In this document: positions 1 through 9,077 of the stretch, piece after piece
Layout: each line of letters starts with the position of its first letter
How positions within the stretch are numbered: position 1 is the stretch's first letter
DNA from: Halomicronema sp. CCY15110
Lineage (GTDB): Bacteria > Cyanobacteriota > Cyanobacteriia > Phormidesmidales > Phormidesmidaceae
Assembly (NCBI RefSeq): GCF_016888165.1
Contig: NZ_JACSWC010000136.1
Coordinates: 1-35,967 of the forward strand
Direction: 5' to 3'
Length of the DNA stretch: 35,967 nucleotides
Notes under the pieces: generated by a model
What the model was told of the DNA's origin: nothing
Databases searched by the model: none
Seen by the model: the letters and a program-made list of their open reading frames with translations, nothing else
Translations under genes and position numbers: made by a program

Positions 1-70
1 TCAACCTACCAGTATCGAGAGTTGAGCGGAGTCGAAACTCGGCTCATGGGGATCTTTTTTGCGCGCAAGT
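1..70. repeat. Terminal inverted repeat, left copy (REP/MITE-like)
   Basis: Bases 1-70 are identical to the reverse complement of 35891-35960. Beyond that the flanks diverge. The core, from about 19 to 42, includes GTTGAGCGGAGTCGAAAC. A diverged third copy starts at 26740. In the right-hand copy, which runs 7 bases further out, the repeat folds into a 12-bp imperfect hairpin; the left copy is cut by the window edge. A dispersed non-coding repeat that broke an assembly is the simplest explanation. Confidence 0.8.
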
Positions 71-224
71 CCCTTAGCGATCGCTCTCTCCTAGAGATGT
101 CAACCCAACCACTTTGCTCCTTCCCTGGCCGATAGGTCAATTCTCAACAGCCCATTCCCCTATCGAAGCGTTTTTGCTATTCTCGCTATGCTATTAGCAC
201 ATACATTCGCCCTCACATCTGCCC

Positions 225-2138
225 GTGTATTCTGAAGAGCGTCTAACCCTGGTCAAAGATTCCGAACGGCTGGAAACTCTGCTCAAGGAGTTGCCCACCG
301 AGCCCGGCGTCTACTTTATGAAAGACGCGCGGGATCAGATCTTATATATCGGCAAATCCAAAAAGCTGCGAAATCGGGTGCGATCGTACTTTCGCGACAC
401 CCATCGCCACATGCCGCGCACCGCCATCATGGTGATGCAAATTGCCGATATCGAGTTCATCATCACCGATACCGAAGCCGAAGCCTTGGCGCTCGAAGCG
501 AACCTGATCAAGCAGCACCAACCCCACTTCAATGTGCTGCTGAAGGATGACAAAAAGTATCCGTACCTCTGCATCACCTGGTCGGAAAACTATCCGCGCA
601 TCTTCGTCACCCGCAAGCGACGCAAAAATCTGAAAGATCGCTACTACGGCCCCTATGTCGATGCCGGGCTCTTGCGGCGCACCCTCAGCATTGCCAAGCG
701 TACCTTTCCCCTACGCCAGCGTCCCCAGCCGCTGTTCAAAGATCGTCCCTGCCTAAATTACGACATTGGCCGCTGTCCCGGTGTCTGCCAAGAGCTGATC
801 TCCTCAGAGGATTACCACAAGACGGTGCAGCGGGTGGCGATGGTATTCCAAGGGCGCACCAACGAATTAGAGAATATCCTGACCCGGCAAATGGAAAAGG
901 CCGCTGAGGAGCTACGGTTTGAGCAGGCCGCGCAGATTCGCGATCAGTTGCAAGGATTAGAACGGTTAACGGCCCATCAAAAAGTAGCGCTGCCAGATGA
1001 TACGGTGTCGCGAGATGCGATCGCGCTCTCCAGCGACGATCAGTTTGCCTGCATTCAACTGTTCCAAATTCGCGCCGGTCGTTTGGTCGGACGGCTCGGA
1101 TTCAACGCCGATGCCCAAGCGGGAACACCGGGAGAAATTCTCCAGCGGGTGTTGGAAGAACACTATTCCATGGTGGAAGCGATCGAGATCCCGGCGGAAA
1201 TTTTGGTGCAGCATGAGTTGCCTGAAGCCGACATCTTGGCGGAATACCTGACTGAGCGCCGGAGCCGGAAGGTCGCGATCGAGGTGCCCCAGCGCCAGAC
1301 TAAAGCCGAATTGGTGGAAATGGTCGAGCGCAACGCCCAGTATGAACTGGTGCGCACCCAAAAAGTGGCCGATCGCAACGCCCAGGCTATGCAAGACTTA
1401 GCCGAAATCCTCGACTTGCCCGATCAACCCAAACGCATCGAAGGCTACGATATTTCCCATATCCAGGGCTCCGATGCAGTTGCCTCGCAAGTAGTTTTTG
1501 TGGACGGTATGCCCGCCAAGCAGCACTACCGCCACTACAAAATCAAGAATCCTGAGGTGCGCTCTGGCCGCTCCGACGACTTTGCCAGCATGGCCGAAGT
1601 GATTCAGCGGCGCTTTCGTCGTTACGCGACTGATCCCCAGAAGCCGCGAGTGGGAAATCCTGACTGGCCCGATTTAGTCATGATTGATGGGGGGAAAGGG
1701 CAACTCTCGGCAGTGGTTGAAGTGCTCCGGGAGATGAACCTTTTGCAAGATCTCAATGTGGTGAGCTTGGCCAAAAAGCGAGAGGAAATCTTTTTGCCGG
1801 GTGAGTCCTTGCCACTGAGTACGGAGGCTGAGCAACCCGGTGTACAACTATTACGCCGCCTGCGGGACGAAGCTCACCGATTTGCCGTCAGCTTTCATCG
1901 CAAAAAACGGACAGACCGGATGCGGCGATCGCGCCTATCCGACATCCCTGGGTTGGGGCAACACCGACAAAAAGAGCTGCTGGCAGCGTTCCGCTCCATT
2001 GACTACATTCGCGAAGCTTCCGCAGAGCAGCTAGAGCAAGTTCCTGGTATTGGCCCCCATATGGCCCAGCAGATTTATGAGTACTTTCATCCTGCCGCGA
2101 GTGATGATTCCCCAACAGCCGTCAACCAGACCGTTTAA
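225..2138 (+). CDS. uvrC: UvrABC excinuclease subunit C
   Basis: The 637-residue protein is the dual-incision nuclease of nucleotide excision repair; it is recruited by UvrB to damaged DNA and cuts on both sides of the lesion. Visible in order are an N-terminal GIY-YIG nuclease domain (about residues 22-105, with PGVYFMKD and [13 protein letters not shown]), a cysteine cluster near residues 183-195, a UVR UvrB-binding helix pair (about 215-250), the RNase H-like second nuclease domain (from about 400, [12 protein letters not shown]) and two helix-hairpin-helix motifs near the end ([10 protein letters not shown] and [10 protein letters not shown]). Length fits the family. The start is GTG at 225; there is no strong ribosome-binding site, so the first few residues are uncertain. 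The gene stands alone; the next gene is convergent. Confidence 0.97.
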   Translation: MYSEERLTLVKDSERLETLLKELPTEPGVYFMKDARDQILYIGKSKKLRNRVRSYFRDTHRHMPRTAIMVMQIADIEFIITDTEAEALALEANLIKQHQPHFNVLLKDDKKYPYLCITWSENYPRIFVTRKRRKNLKDRYYGPYVDAGLLRRTLSIAKRTFPLRQRPQPLFKDRPCLNYDIGRCPGVCQELISSEDYHKTVQRVAMVFQGRTNELENILTRQMEKAAEELRFEQAAQIRDQLQGLERLTAHQKVALPDDTVSRDAIALSSDDQFACIQLFQIRAGRLVGRLGFNADAQAGTPGEILQRVLEEHYSMVEAIEIPAEILVQHELPEADILAEYLTERRSRKVAIEVPQRQTKAELVEMVERNAQYELVRTQKVADRNAQAMQDLAEILDLPDQPKRIEGYDISHIQGSDAVASQVVFVDGMPAKQHYRHYKIKNPEVRSGRSDDFASMAEVIQRRFRRYATDPQKPRVGNPDWPDLVMIDGGKGQLSAVVEVLREMNLLQDLNVVSLAKKREEIFLPGESLPLSTEAEQPGVQLLRRLRDEAHRFAVSFHRKKRTDRMRRSRLSDIPGLGQHRQKELLAAFRSIDYIREASAEQLEQVPGIGPHMAQQIYEYFHPAASDDSPTAVNQTV

Positions 2139-2186
2139 GCCCAACGAGGTGAATTAGGACCCAGTTGATGAGTATTGCCATGCCGC

Positions 2187-2231
2187 AACAGGTTTTATTC
2201 GCTGGCCGTTGTGCAACCGATAAAACCTGTT
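2187..2231. terminator. Perfect 12-bp hairpin between convergent genes, possible bidirectional terminator
   Basis: AACAGGTTTTAT (2187-2198) pairs exactly with ATAAAACCTGTT (2220-2231) around a 21-nt loop. It sits between the convergent uvrC and Lon-domain genes. No T-run follows on either strand, so it is not a textbook intrinsic terminator; it may stop transcription less efficiently or protect 3' ends. Confidence 0.45.
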
Positions 2232-2257
2232 TGTTGGGGAGGTGAGGCATTAATCCG

Positions 2258-2896
2258 CTATTCCCAGACGTCTTTGAGGGCGGTACGCGCCGCTAGATGA
2301 TTGCGGGTCGTGGTCAGAATTTCCGCTTCTCGCTCTAAGCGGTTTTCAGTATCAAGCATTTCCAATAATGCCTGTTGTTCGTCCGCCGCATCGTATAAGT
2401 TGCTGGCAATCCAATAAGACAGTTCCTGGGGCATGGAAGGAATGTTGTTGGGCAACTCAACTTCCCGACTGGTCAACTTAGCAGACAGATGAACGACATC
2501 CCTTAAAAGCTGGTCAACTTCATCCACTAAAGTGGATAAATCTTGCTCGGTCGGTTGGTCATCAATCCACTCGACCAGACCCACGAGATAAGGCTTCTCA
2601 CGCACGTAGTCCAATACTCGAAATCTCTGTTTGCCGATGCTGAGCATTTTCATGCGGTCATCGGGTAACTTTTGAGAATGCAAGACTTCAGCTGCACACC
2701 CAATGCGGGCAGGCGATTTCGTTTCTGGGTCAAACATTAATACTCCAAAGCTTCGATCACCCTGGAGTATTGTGTTCATCATGATTCTGTAGCGAAACTC
2801 AAAAATGTGGAGGGGCAAATGAGCCCCTGGAAATAGTACGAGTTCAGGTAAAGGGAACAGTGGAATTTCTCTGACAGCCAATGAAGAAGCAGGCAT
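2258..2896 (-). CDS. Lon N-terminal (substrate-binding) domain protein
   Basis: This 212-residue protein matches the stand-alone LON substrate-binding domain family. It starts with the diagnostic IPLFPLPELVLFPGAHLPLHIFE stretch (about residues 11-33), then RYRIMM and the FGVLMF and GCAAEV beta segments. The C-terminal third, about 130-212, is helical and charged. There is no AAA+ ATPase and no Ser-Lys protease domain, so it cannot be a Lon protease. Such proteins are thought to bind substrates or act as adaptors; the cyanobacterial role is not established. It lies 158 bp downstream of rpsJ on the same strand and could be the distal gene of the str operon or have its own promoter in the gap. 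Confidence 0.85.
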   Translation of the reverse strand: MPASSLAVREIPLFPLPELVLFPGAHLPLHIFEFRYRIMMNTILQGDRSFGVLMFDPETKSPARIGCAAEVLHSQKLPDDRMKMLSIGKQRFRVLDYVREKPYLVGLVEWIDDQPTEQDLSTLVDEVDQLLRDVVHLSAKLTSREVELPNNIPSMPQELSYWIASNLYDAADEQQALLEMLDTENRLEREAEILTTTRNHLAARTALKDVWE

Positions 2897-3037
2897 TTAT
2901 CTTGTCTTGCCGTGATTGCGATAACAGTAGTGGCTAACGAATTTTCTTTAACCAACTAAACATTAGTATTCTATCGCATCATTTTTTAACATGTGGCTAA
3001 AACCGACTTCTTCCAACTGTGACCTTGACCCTTCTCG

Positions 3038-3054
3038 ATGAGTCAGTCACTCAT
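3038..3054 (-). other. Short stem-loop abutting the rpsJ stop codon
   Basis: ATGAGT and ACTCAT form a 6-bp stem with a 5-nt loop directly after the rpsJ stop on the minus strand. No T-run follows, so full termination is unlikely; it could be an mRNA 3'-end or processing element. Confidence 0.25.
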
Positions 3055-3372
3055 TTAGAGTTTTACCTCAATGTCAACCCCAGCCGGTAAATCCAGCTTC
3101 ATGAGGGCGTCGATAGTTTTGGAAGAGGGCTGATAGATATCAATAATGCGGCGATGAGTTCGAGTTTCGAAATGCTCTCTCGAGTCCTTATTGACGTGGG
3201 GAGATCGCAGTACACAGTAAATTTTACGCTTGGTCGGTAAGGGGATCGGCCCGATCGCAGTTGCGTTAGTGCGGTTAGCAGTATCCACAATCTTCTCGCA
3301 AGAAGTATCGAGCAAACGACGATCAAAAGCCTTTAAACGAATTCGAATTTTTTGCTGCTGAATAGTTGCCAT
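3055..3372 (-). CDS. rpsJ: 30S ribosomal protein S10
   Basis: The 105-residue protein is ribosomal protein S10 (uS10), a head protein of the 30S subunit. It begins [16 protein letters not shown] and contains the conserved [19 protein letters not shown] loop segment (about 42-60) and the [12 protein letters not shown] strand. Length is normal. It is the fifth gene of the str cluster, 125 bp after tufA, which is the usual cyanobacterial order; in E. coli S10 instead heads its own operon. A strong hairpin in the tufA-rpsJ gap may adjust its expression relative to EF-Tu. Confidence 0.98.
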   Translation of the reverse strand: MATIQQQKIRIRLKAFDRRLLDTSCEKIVDTANRTNATAIGPIPLPTKRKIYCVLRSPHVNKDSREHFETRTHRRIIDIYQPSSKTIDALMKLDLPAGVDIEVKL

Positions 3373-3444
3373 GCAAGTTGTCTACGGTAAATTTTCAAGG
3401 TTCGCGTTGGCGTTGCAGAGCCAACGATAGTGAAAGAGACTACA

Positions 3445-3477
3445 AGAGGAGAGTTCTATTGATAAGAACTCTCCTCT
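3445..3477 (-). other. Intercistronic 13-bp perfect hairpin between tufA and rpsJ
   Basis: AGAGGAGAGTTCT (3445-3457) is exactly complementary to AGAACTCTCCTCT (3465-3477) with a 7-nt loop. In the transcript it lies about 20 nt after the tufA stop codon. The downstream sequence on the minus strand has no T-run. It could be an attenuator, an RNase site or a 3'-protective structure separating tufA and rpsJ mRNA levels. Confidence 0.6.
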
Positions 3478-3497
3478 CAAAGGGTCAACGAAAGTGC

Positions 3498-4730
3498 TTA
3501 CGCAACGATCTTAGACACAACGCCCGCTCCGACCGTACGGCCACCTTCACGAATGGCAAAGCGCATGCCTTGCTCAATCGCAATGGGGTTGATGAGCTTC
3601 ACAGTCATCTTGATACGGTCACCAGGCATGACCATTTCCACAGTGCTGCCATCATCAGCAGTGTATGCAGAAATTTCACCCGTTACGTCAGTTGTCCGAA
3701 TGTAGAACTGAGGCTTGTATCCAGCAAAGAAAGGTGTGTGACGACCGCCTTCTTCCTTCTTCAAGATGTATACTTCACCTTCAAATTCTGTGTGAGGCGT
3801 AATGGTTCCTGGCTTCACCAGCACCATGCCCCGCTCGATGTCATCTTTTTGGACACCGCGAAGCAGAACGCCCACGTTGTCACCCGCTTGGCCTTGATCC
3901 AGAGTCTTCTGGAACATCTCAACGCCAGTCACAGTAGTGCTACGAGTATCGCGAATACCAACGATTTCGATGGTTTCTCCGACCTTGACGACACCGCGCT
4001 CGATCCGGCCAGTGGCAACAGTACCCCGACCTGTAATCGAGAAGACGTCTTCAACGGCCATCAAGAAGGGCTTATCAACATCGCGCTCAGGGGTGGGGAT
4101 ATAGTCATCGACGGTATCCATCAGAGCGAGAATCTTGTCAACCCACTCATCATCGCCCTTGGCGATCGCGGCATTTGCGGTCAAAGCCTCAACTGCCTTG
4201 AGGGCCGACCCAGTGGTGATGGGGATGTCATCGCCCGGGAACTCATAGTCGCTCAGAAGTTCACGAACTTCCAACTCGACCAACTCCAGCAGTTCTTCGT
4301 CGTCAACTTGGTCTTGCTTATTCAAGAACACGACAAGCGCCGGTACGCCAACCTGACGAGCCAACAGAATGTGCTCCCGAGTCTGAGGCATGGGGCCATC
4401 AGCAGCGGAGCAGACCAAAATAGCGCCATCCATCTGAGCCGCACCCGTGATCATGTTTTTCACATAATCAGCGTGTCCCGGACAATCGACGTGAGCATAG
4501 TGCCGATTATCAGTCTCATACTCAACGTGAGCAGTATTGATAGTGATGCCGCGAGCCTTTTCTTCAGGCGCAGCGTCGATATCCTCGTATTTACGAGCTT
4601 TATTAACACCACCTGCTGCAGCAAGCGCCATAGTGATTGCTGCAGTCAACGTGGTTTTACCGTGGTCAACATGACCGATCGTGCCAATGTTGACGTGAGG
4701 TTTGTTTCTTTCAAACTTCTCTCGTGCCAT
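3498..4730 (-). CDS. tufA: Translation elongation factor Tu
   Basis: EF-Tu (410 residues) is the GTPase that brings aminoacyl-tRNA to the ribosomal A site. All G motifs are present near the N-terminus: GHVDHGKTT (about 18-26), [20 protein letters not shown] (about 81-100) and NKQD (about 136-139). The beta-barrel domains 2 and 3 follow, with [13 protein letters not shown] and the C-terminal [13 protein letters not shown]. Length and sequence are typical of cyanobacteria. It lies 26 bp downstream of fusA, clearly in the same operon. Codon constraint is so strong that long antisense open frames exist over it; they are shadows. Confidence 0.99.
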   Translation of the reverse strand: MAREKFERNKPHVNIGTIGHVDHGKTTLTAAITMALAAAGGVNKARKYEDIDAAPEEKARGITINTAHVEYETDNRHYAHVDCPGHADYVKNMITGAAQMDGAILVCSAADGPMPQTREHILLARQVGVPALVVFLNKQDQVDDEELLELVELEVRELLSDYEFPGDDIPITTGSALKAVEALTANAAIAKGDDEWVDKILALMDTVDDYIPTPERDVDKPFLMAVEDVFSITGRGTVATGRIERGVVKVGETIEIVGIRDTRSTTVTGVEMFQKTLDQGQAGDNVGVLLRGVQKDDIERGMVLVKPGTITPHTEFEGEVYILKKEEGGRHTPFFAGYKPQFYIRTTDVTGEISAYTADDGSTVEMVMPGDRIKMTVKLINPIAIEQGMRFAIREGGRTVGAGVVSKIVA

Positions 4731-4756
4731 TTACGTTACGTGTCCCTAAACTAAAC

Positions 4757-6832
4757 CTACGCGTTCCCATTGTTTTTAGCGATGATGGCTTCTGCCACAG
4801 TCCGAGGTACCTCTTCATAGTGGCTAAACTCCATCGAAAAGATGCCACGACCTTGGGTCTTAGACCGAATATCGGTGGCATAACCAAACATCTCGGCCAA
4901 GGGAACTTTTGCAGTTACCTTGGTGATGCCTTCTTCAGATCCCATACCCTCAATGTGACCTCGACGAGCGTTAAGGTCACCAATAACGTCCCCTAAGAAA
5001 TCTTCAGGGACTTCTACCTCAACTTTCATCGTAGGCTCAAGGAGTACAGGAGAAGCTTTTAAGACGCCCTCACGCATAGCCATCGACCCTGCAATCTTGA
5101 AAGCTACCTCTGAGGAATCAACGTCGTGATAAGAGCCGTCTATTAGTGTAGCCTTTAAATCGATTACAGGATACCCGGCTAGAATACCAGATTCGCAAGC
5201 CTCTTTCATACCCTGCTCGGCGGGGGCGATAAACTCTTTCGGAATCGTTCCACCGACGATCTTAGAAACGAATTCAAAACCACTGCCCATTTCAGCTGGT
5301 TCGATCTCAATGACGACGTGGCCATATTGACCTTTGCCGCCACTTTGACGAATGAACTTACCTTCAACTTGGGTCGATTTCCGAATGGTTTCACGATATG
5401 CCACCTGAGGGTTGCCGATATTGGCCCCGACCTTAAATTCTCGGAGCATTCGATCAACCAGAATATCCAGGTGCAGCTCTCCCATCCCAGCAATCACTGT
5501 TTGGTTGGTTTCTGGGTCAGTGCTGACTTTAAATGTGGGATCTTCGTCTGATAGCGATTGCAATGCTTTCGAGAGCTTGTCCATATCCTGCTGGGTCTTG
5601 GGCTCAACCGCCACCGAAATAACCGGCTCTGGAATGTAGAGGGATTCCAAAATCACAGGCGCTTTAGGATCACAAACTGTGTCTCCGGTGAAGGTGTCTT
5701 TCAGCCCTAAGACAGCGCCGAGGTCTCCAGCGCGCAGCTCATCCACTTCAATGCGATCGTCCGCTTTCATGACAATCAAGCGAGAGACCCGCTCTTTCTT
5801 GTCTTTAGTCGCATTCAGAACGTAGCTACCCTTTTCTAAAACACCCGAGTAGACGCGGATAAATGTTAAACGACCATAGGGATCGGACATGATTTTGAAG
5901 GCAAGAGCGGCGAAGGGCTCATTGTCGTCGGCTGGCCGCGCCACTTCACCGCCATCAGGCAACATGCCCTGAATGGGAGGAACCTCTGTCGGTGCGGGTA
6001 AGTAATCCACCACGGCATCCAGCAGCAACTGGACGCCTTTATTCTTAAAGGCTGACCCACATAGCATCGGCACGATCGCCCCAGTCAACACTGAGTGGCG
6101 AATGCCGAGAGCAATTTCGGCATCGCTCAGTGCTTCCCCTTCCAGATACTTCTCCATCAGGGTGTCGTCGGTTTCGGCGATCGCTTCAAGCAGTTCAGTG
6201 CGATATTTTTCGGCCACTTCAAGCATTTCGGCTGGAATGTCAGTATCGACCATATCCACGCCCAGATCGTCGTTGTAAATGCGAGCCCGCATTTTTACTA
6301 AATCTACGACCCCGGTGAAACCATCTTCCGCACCAATGGGAATCTGAATCGGCACCGCATTGGCTTTGAGGCGATCGCGAATTTGCTGATGAACTCGGAA
6401 AAAGTTCGCCCCAGTGCGATCCATTTTGTTGACAAAGGCAATGCGCGGCACGTGATAACGGTTGGCTTGCCGCCAGACGGTTTCTGACTGAGGCTGCACT
6501 CCCCCCACGGAACAGAAAACCGCAATCACACCGTCCAAAACCCGCATGGAACGCTCCACCTCGATGGTGAAATCAACGTGTCCGGGGGTATCGATGATGT
6601 TGATCTGATGGTCGCGCCAATTAGTACTAATGGCTGCCGCCGTAATCGTGATGCCGCGCTCACGCTCCTGCGCCATCCAATCCGTGACCGCAGTGCCATC
6701 ATGAACTTCTCCGATTTTGTGTACCACACCGGAGTAGAACAGAATCCGCTCAGTTGTCGTCGTTTTGCCGGCATCAATGTGAGCGGCAATCCCGATATTT
6801 CTAACTTTTTCGAGGGGATGAGTGCGTGCCAC
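4757..6832 (-). CDS. fusA: Translation elongation factor G
   Basis: EF-G (691 residues) is the GTPase that drives ribosomal translocation and, with RRF, ribosome recycling. Visible motifs are P-loop [15 protein letters not shown] (about 17-31), switch I with the RGITI element, DTPGHVDF (about 81-88) and [10 protein letters not shown] (about 135-144). Domain II begins near residue 290, and the domain IV/V region includes [13 protein letters not shown] (about 500). Length matches canonical EF-G1. It is third in the str operon, 90 bp after rpsG. If another EF-G paralogue exists it is elsewhere; this operon copy should be the main one. Confidence 0.99.
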   Translation of the reverse strand: MARTHPLEKVRNIGIAAHIDAGKTTTTERILFYSGVVHKIGEVHDGTAVTDWMAQERERGITITAAAISTNWRDHQINIIDTPGHVDFTIEVERSMRVLDGVIAVFCSVGGVQPQSETVWRQANRYHVPRIAFVNKMDRTGANFFRVHQQIRDRLKANAVPIQIPIGAEDGFTGVVDLVKMRARIYNDDLGVDMVDTDIPAEMLEVAEKYRTELLEAIAETDDTLMEKYLEGEALSDAEIALGIRHSVLTGAIVPMLCGSAFKNKGVQLLLDAVVDYLPAPTEVPPIQGMLPDGGEVARPADDNEPFAALAFKIMSDPYGRLTFIRVYSGVLEKGSYVLNATKDKKERVSRLIVMKADDRIEVDELRAGDLGAVLGLKDTFTGDTVCDPKAPVILESLYIPEPVISVAVEPKTQQDMDKLSKALQSLSDEDPTFKVSTDPETNQTVIAGMGELHLDILVDRMLREFKVGANIGNPQVAYRETIRKSTQVEGKFIRQSGGKGQYGHVVIEIEPAEMGSGFEFVSKIVGGTIPKEFIAPAEQGMKEACESGILAGYPVIDLKATLIDGSYHDVDSSEVAFKIAGSMAMREGVLKASPVLLEPTMKVEVEVPEDFLGDVIGDLNARRGHIEGMGSEEGITKVTAKVPLAEMFGYATDIRSKTQGRGIFSMEFSHYEEVPRTVAEAIIAKNNGNA

Positions 6833-6922
6833 GACGTTCTCCTTAAGCCATTCAGACAGTCTGATGTTCAGGCGATCGCTTCAAACATCAAGCGTCCGAC
6901 GCGAACTACAAAGGTTCAGCCT

Positions 6923-7393
6923 TTAATAACGATAGTGAGCAAAGGCTTTGTTGGCTTCAGCCATGCGGTGGGTTTCTTCACGTTTGCGAACGGCGCTACC
7001 AGTCTCGTTTGCCGCATCCATCAGCTCGTTCGCTAATTTCATGGCCATTGTTTTACCACCACGAGCGCGCGAAAACTGGGTGATCCATCGCAAGGCGAGG
7101 GCCGTTCCCCGGTCTTGACGGACTTCCATCGGTACCTGATAGGTGGCACCACCGACCCGTCGAGCCTTGACTTCGACCAGGGGCGTCACGTTACGAACAG
7201 CCTCTTCAAATACCTCTAGAGGATCACTGCCAGTACGCTCTGAAATAATCGTGAAAGCATTGTAGACAATGCCATTCGCCACTGATTTCTTACCATCGAG
7301 CATGATGCGGCGAATCATCATGCTGACCAAGCGACTGTTATAGACTGAATCGGGTGGAACGACCCGTTTTTGTGCAGACGTACGACGAGACAT
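6923..7393 (-). CDS. rpsG: 30S ribosomal protein S7
   Basis: The 156-residue protein is S7 (uS7), the primary assembly protein of the 30S head and an mRNA-exit-channel protein. It starts with MSRR, contains [22 protein letters not shown] (residues about 16-37), [12 protein letters not shown] (about 78-90) and the C-terminal [15 protein letters not shown] tail. Length is normal. In other bacteria S7 or S12 autoregulates the str operon through a site in the S12-S7 gap; here that gap is 125 bp and may hold such a site, which I could not identify. Confidence 0.98.
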   Translation of the reverse strand: MSRRTSAQKRVVPPDSVYNSRLVSMMIRRIMLDGKKSVANGIVYNAFTIISERTGSDPLEVFEEAVRNVTPLVEVKARRVGGATYQVPMEVRQDRGTALALRWITQFSRARGGKTMAMKLANELMDAANETGSAVRKREETHRMAEANKAFAHYRY

Positions 7394-7521
7394 AACTTTC
7401 CTTAAGCTGAGATGGCAAATGGGCGGAAAACAGTTTGGATGGGGGGCTAGTTGACACGGACACTCCCCAGACCCGAAAGACTTTCAAACCGCTACGTCAA
7501 AAGCTGAGCGGTAACTCTTAC

Positions 7522-7896
7522 TTAACCTTTAGGTCTCTTAGCACCGTATTTGGAACGGCCCTGTCTACGATCTTTCACGCCAGCCGTATCCAAAGTGCCG
7601 CGAATAATGTGATAGCGAACACCGGGCAAATCTTTGACACGACCGCCACGAATCATCACGACGGAGTGCTCTTGGAGGTTGTGACCGATACCAGGAATGT
7701 AAGCAGTCACTTCGAAGCCAGAGGTCAAACGAACCCGCGCCACCTTGCGAAGCGCTGAGTTGGGCTTCTTAGGAGTGGTTGTGTAAACACGGGTACACAC
7801 ACCGCGCCGCTGCGGACAGCTCTTGAGCGCAGGGGATTTGGTCTTCTCTTGTAACTTGGCTCGTTCTAGGCGAACTAACTGCTGAATTGTTGGCAT
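7522..7896 (-). CDS. rpsL: 30S ribosomal protein S12
   Basis: The 124-residue protein is S12 (uS12), a decoding-centre protein. The sequence includes MPTIQQLVR at the start, [12 protein letters not shown] (about 40-51, where streptomycin-resistance changes occur in other bacteria; the lysine is wild type here), [18 protein letters not shown] and [13 protein letters not shown] at the end. It is the first gene of the str operon, with the predicted promoter about 55 bases upstream. Confidence 0.98.
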   Translation of the reverse strand: MPTIQQLVRLERAKLQEKTKSPALKSCPQRRGVCTRVYTTTPKKPNSALRKVARVRLTSGFEVTAYIPGIGHNLQEHSVVMIRGGRVKDLPGVRYHIIRGTLDTAGVKDRRQGRSKYGAKRPKG

Positions 7897-7951
7897 TGGG
7901 TCGTCAAATTAAGTTGAATGGTGTGATTTTCTAATGAGGTCACAAGCTCTA

Positions 7952-7981
7952 ATCATACTGAAGAAAAACTACGTGTGTCAA
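7952..7981 (-). promoter_or_regulatory. Sigma-70-type promoter of the str operon
   Basis: On the minus strand, TTGACA (7976-7981) and TATGAT (7952-7957) are separated by 18 bases. The -35 is a perfect match and the -10 differs from TATAAT at one base. Transcription would start near 7945, giving a leader of about 50 nt before rpsL. This is the best promoter match in the window and fits a highly expressed operon. Confidence 0.75.
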
Positions 7982-8246
7982 TGAAAACATCTTGAAGCGA
8001 TACAGGATCAGCCTTGTAGCTATCTGCGGCGGTTGGGAAATTCTGGCAAGGTGGCGGGCTGGGCAAGAGATTCCCACAAGATGGCGACGAAAATTCCCCT
8101 TGGACGATGTCAACTCAGAACTGACGGATTGGAGGAGGCGTCAGCGGCCCCCAGTCAATTCTTCGCAATTGTGGAGTTCCTTGGCAAATTGCGGCACGAG
8201 GCTGAAGTCTTGACCTGAGGAGCTTTGACGGAGGTGTGACAACCGT
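7982..8246. other. Non-coding gap between cruP/sirB1 unit and str promoter
   Basis: Apart from the str promoter next to it, I see no convincing gene or clear terminator here. Short open frames exist on the plus strand but lack recognisable protein features and ribosome-binding sites. Confidence 0.5.
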
Positions 8247-9077
8247 TTATTCACTCAACGCGATATTGATTTGGCTCAATACCTGCTGAATCTCAAAACT
8301 ATCGGACGCATCTGGATGATTCAACAGATAGTATTTGAGATCGGCTTTCGCTTCGGATAATTTACCTTCGCGATAGTAGATAAGGCCCCGATCGCGGCGT
8401 TCCATCAAAGCATTGGGTAATAACAGCAAGATGCGGTCGATCGCGGCTAACGCCTGAGTAATATCCTGCCGCTGTAAGTAGATCACTTTCAGGTTGGTGA
8501 GGATGCGCGCGAGGAACGGCTTTTTGCCAATCGGTTCGAGGTGATGGGGGAGCATCCGCGCTTCTGCTCCGTACATGGTTTTGATGCGATCGCGGCAATC
8601 CTCTTCGAACATGACTTCACCTTGATGAAAGGCGTCGACAAAAATCGCCATCTCCGCTAATGTCGGGCGAACTAAAAAGTGACCGGGCATACCGACTCCA
8701 GCCATGGGAAAGTCAATGCGGTTGGCGAGTTCCAAATAAACGAGTGACAGGGTGATGGGAATGCCCGTGCGGCGATCCAGCACGTGGTTGAGAAAGCTGT
8801 TTTGGGGATTGTAGTAATCCTGGGTATTGCCCACAAAGCCCTGGGCTGCGAATAGATAGTCATTGATGGCGCGGATGATTTTAAGGGGATAGGCTTCGGC
8901 GGGCAGGCGATCGCGCAATTCGTCGGCCATCTCGTCTAACCGCTGGAGATAGGCCCGGCAATCGAGTTCAGGATACTCTTCTTGGGCAATATAGAGGGCC
9001 GCCAGGGCTAGATTGATGGCTTCATCCGGGCGCTGCACTTCTGTTGTAAAGCGATCGCGGGCCAACGATGAGCTCAT
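8247..9077 (-). CDS. SirB1 family protein (transglutaminase-like plus helical repeat)
   Basis: The 276-residue protein belongs to the SirB1 family. The N-terminal half carries the transglutaminase-like core: NSFLNHVLDRRTGIPITLSLVYLELANR (about 92-119), then GMPGHFLVR (about 128-136). The usual catalytic cysteine of true transglutaminases is not apparent, as is common here. The C-terminal 100 residues form TPR-like helices ending near DSFEIQQVLSQINIAL. The exact function is unknown. Its ATG overlaps the cruP stop in an ATGA arrangement, so translation is probably coupled. Confidence 0.85.
   Translation of the reverse strand: MSSSLARDRFTTEVQRPDEAINLALAALYIAQEEYPELDCRAYLQRLDEMADELRDRLPAEAYPLKIIRAINDYLFAAQGFVGNTQDYYNPQNSFLNHVLDRRTGIPITLSLVYLELANRIDFPMAGVGMPGHFLVRPTLAEMAIFVDAFHQGEVMFEEDCRDRIKTMYGAEARMLPHHLEPIGKKPFLARILTNLKVIYLQRQDITQALAAIDRILLLLPNALMERRDRGLIYYREGKLSEAKADLKYYLLNHPDASDSFEIQQVLSQINIALSE

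Noticed and set aside
966-1394. Antisense open frame within uvrC
   Set aside because: Entirely inside a conserved gene, with no ribosome-binding site or known domain.
3366-4754. Long open frame antisense to tufA
   Set aside because: It mirrors the codon pattern of EF-Tu and has no independent protein signature.
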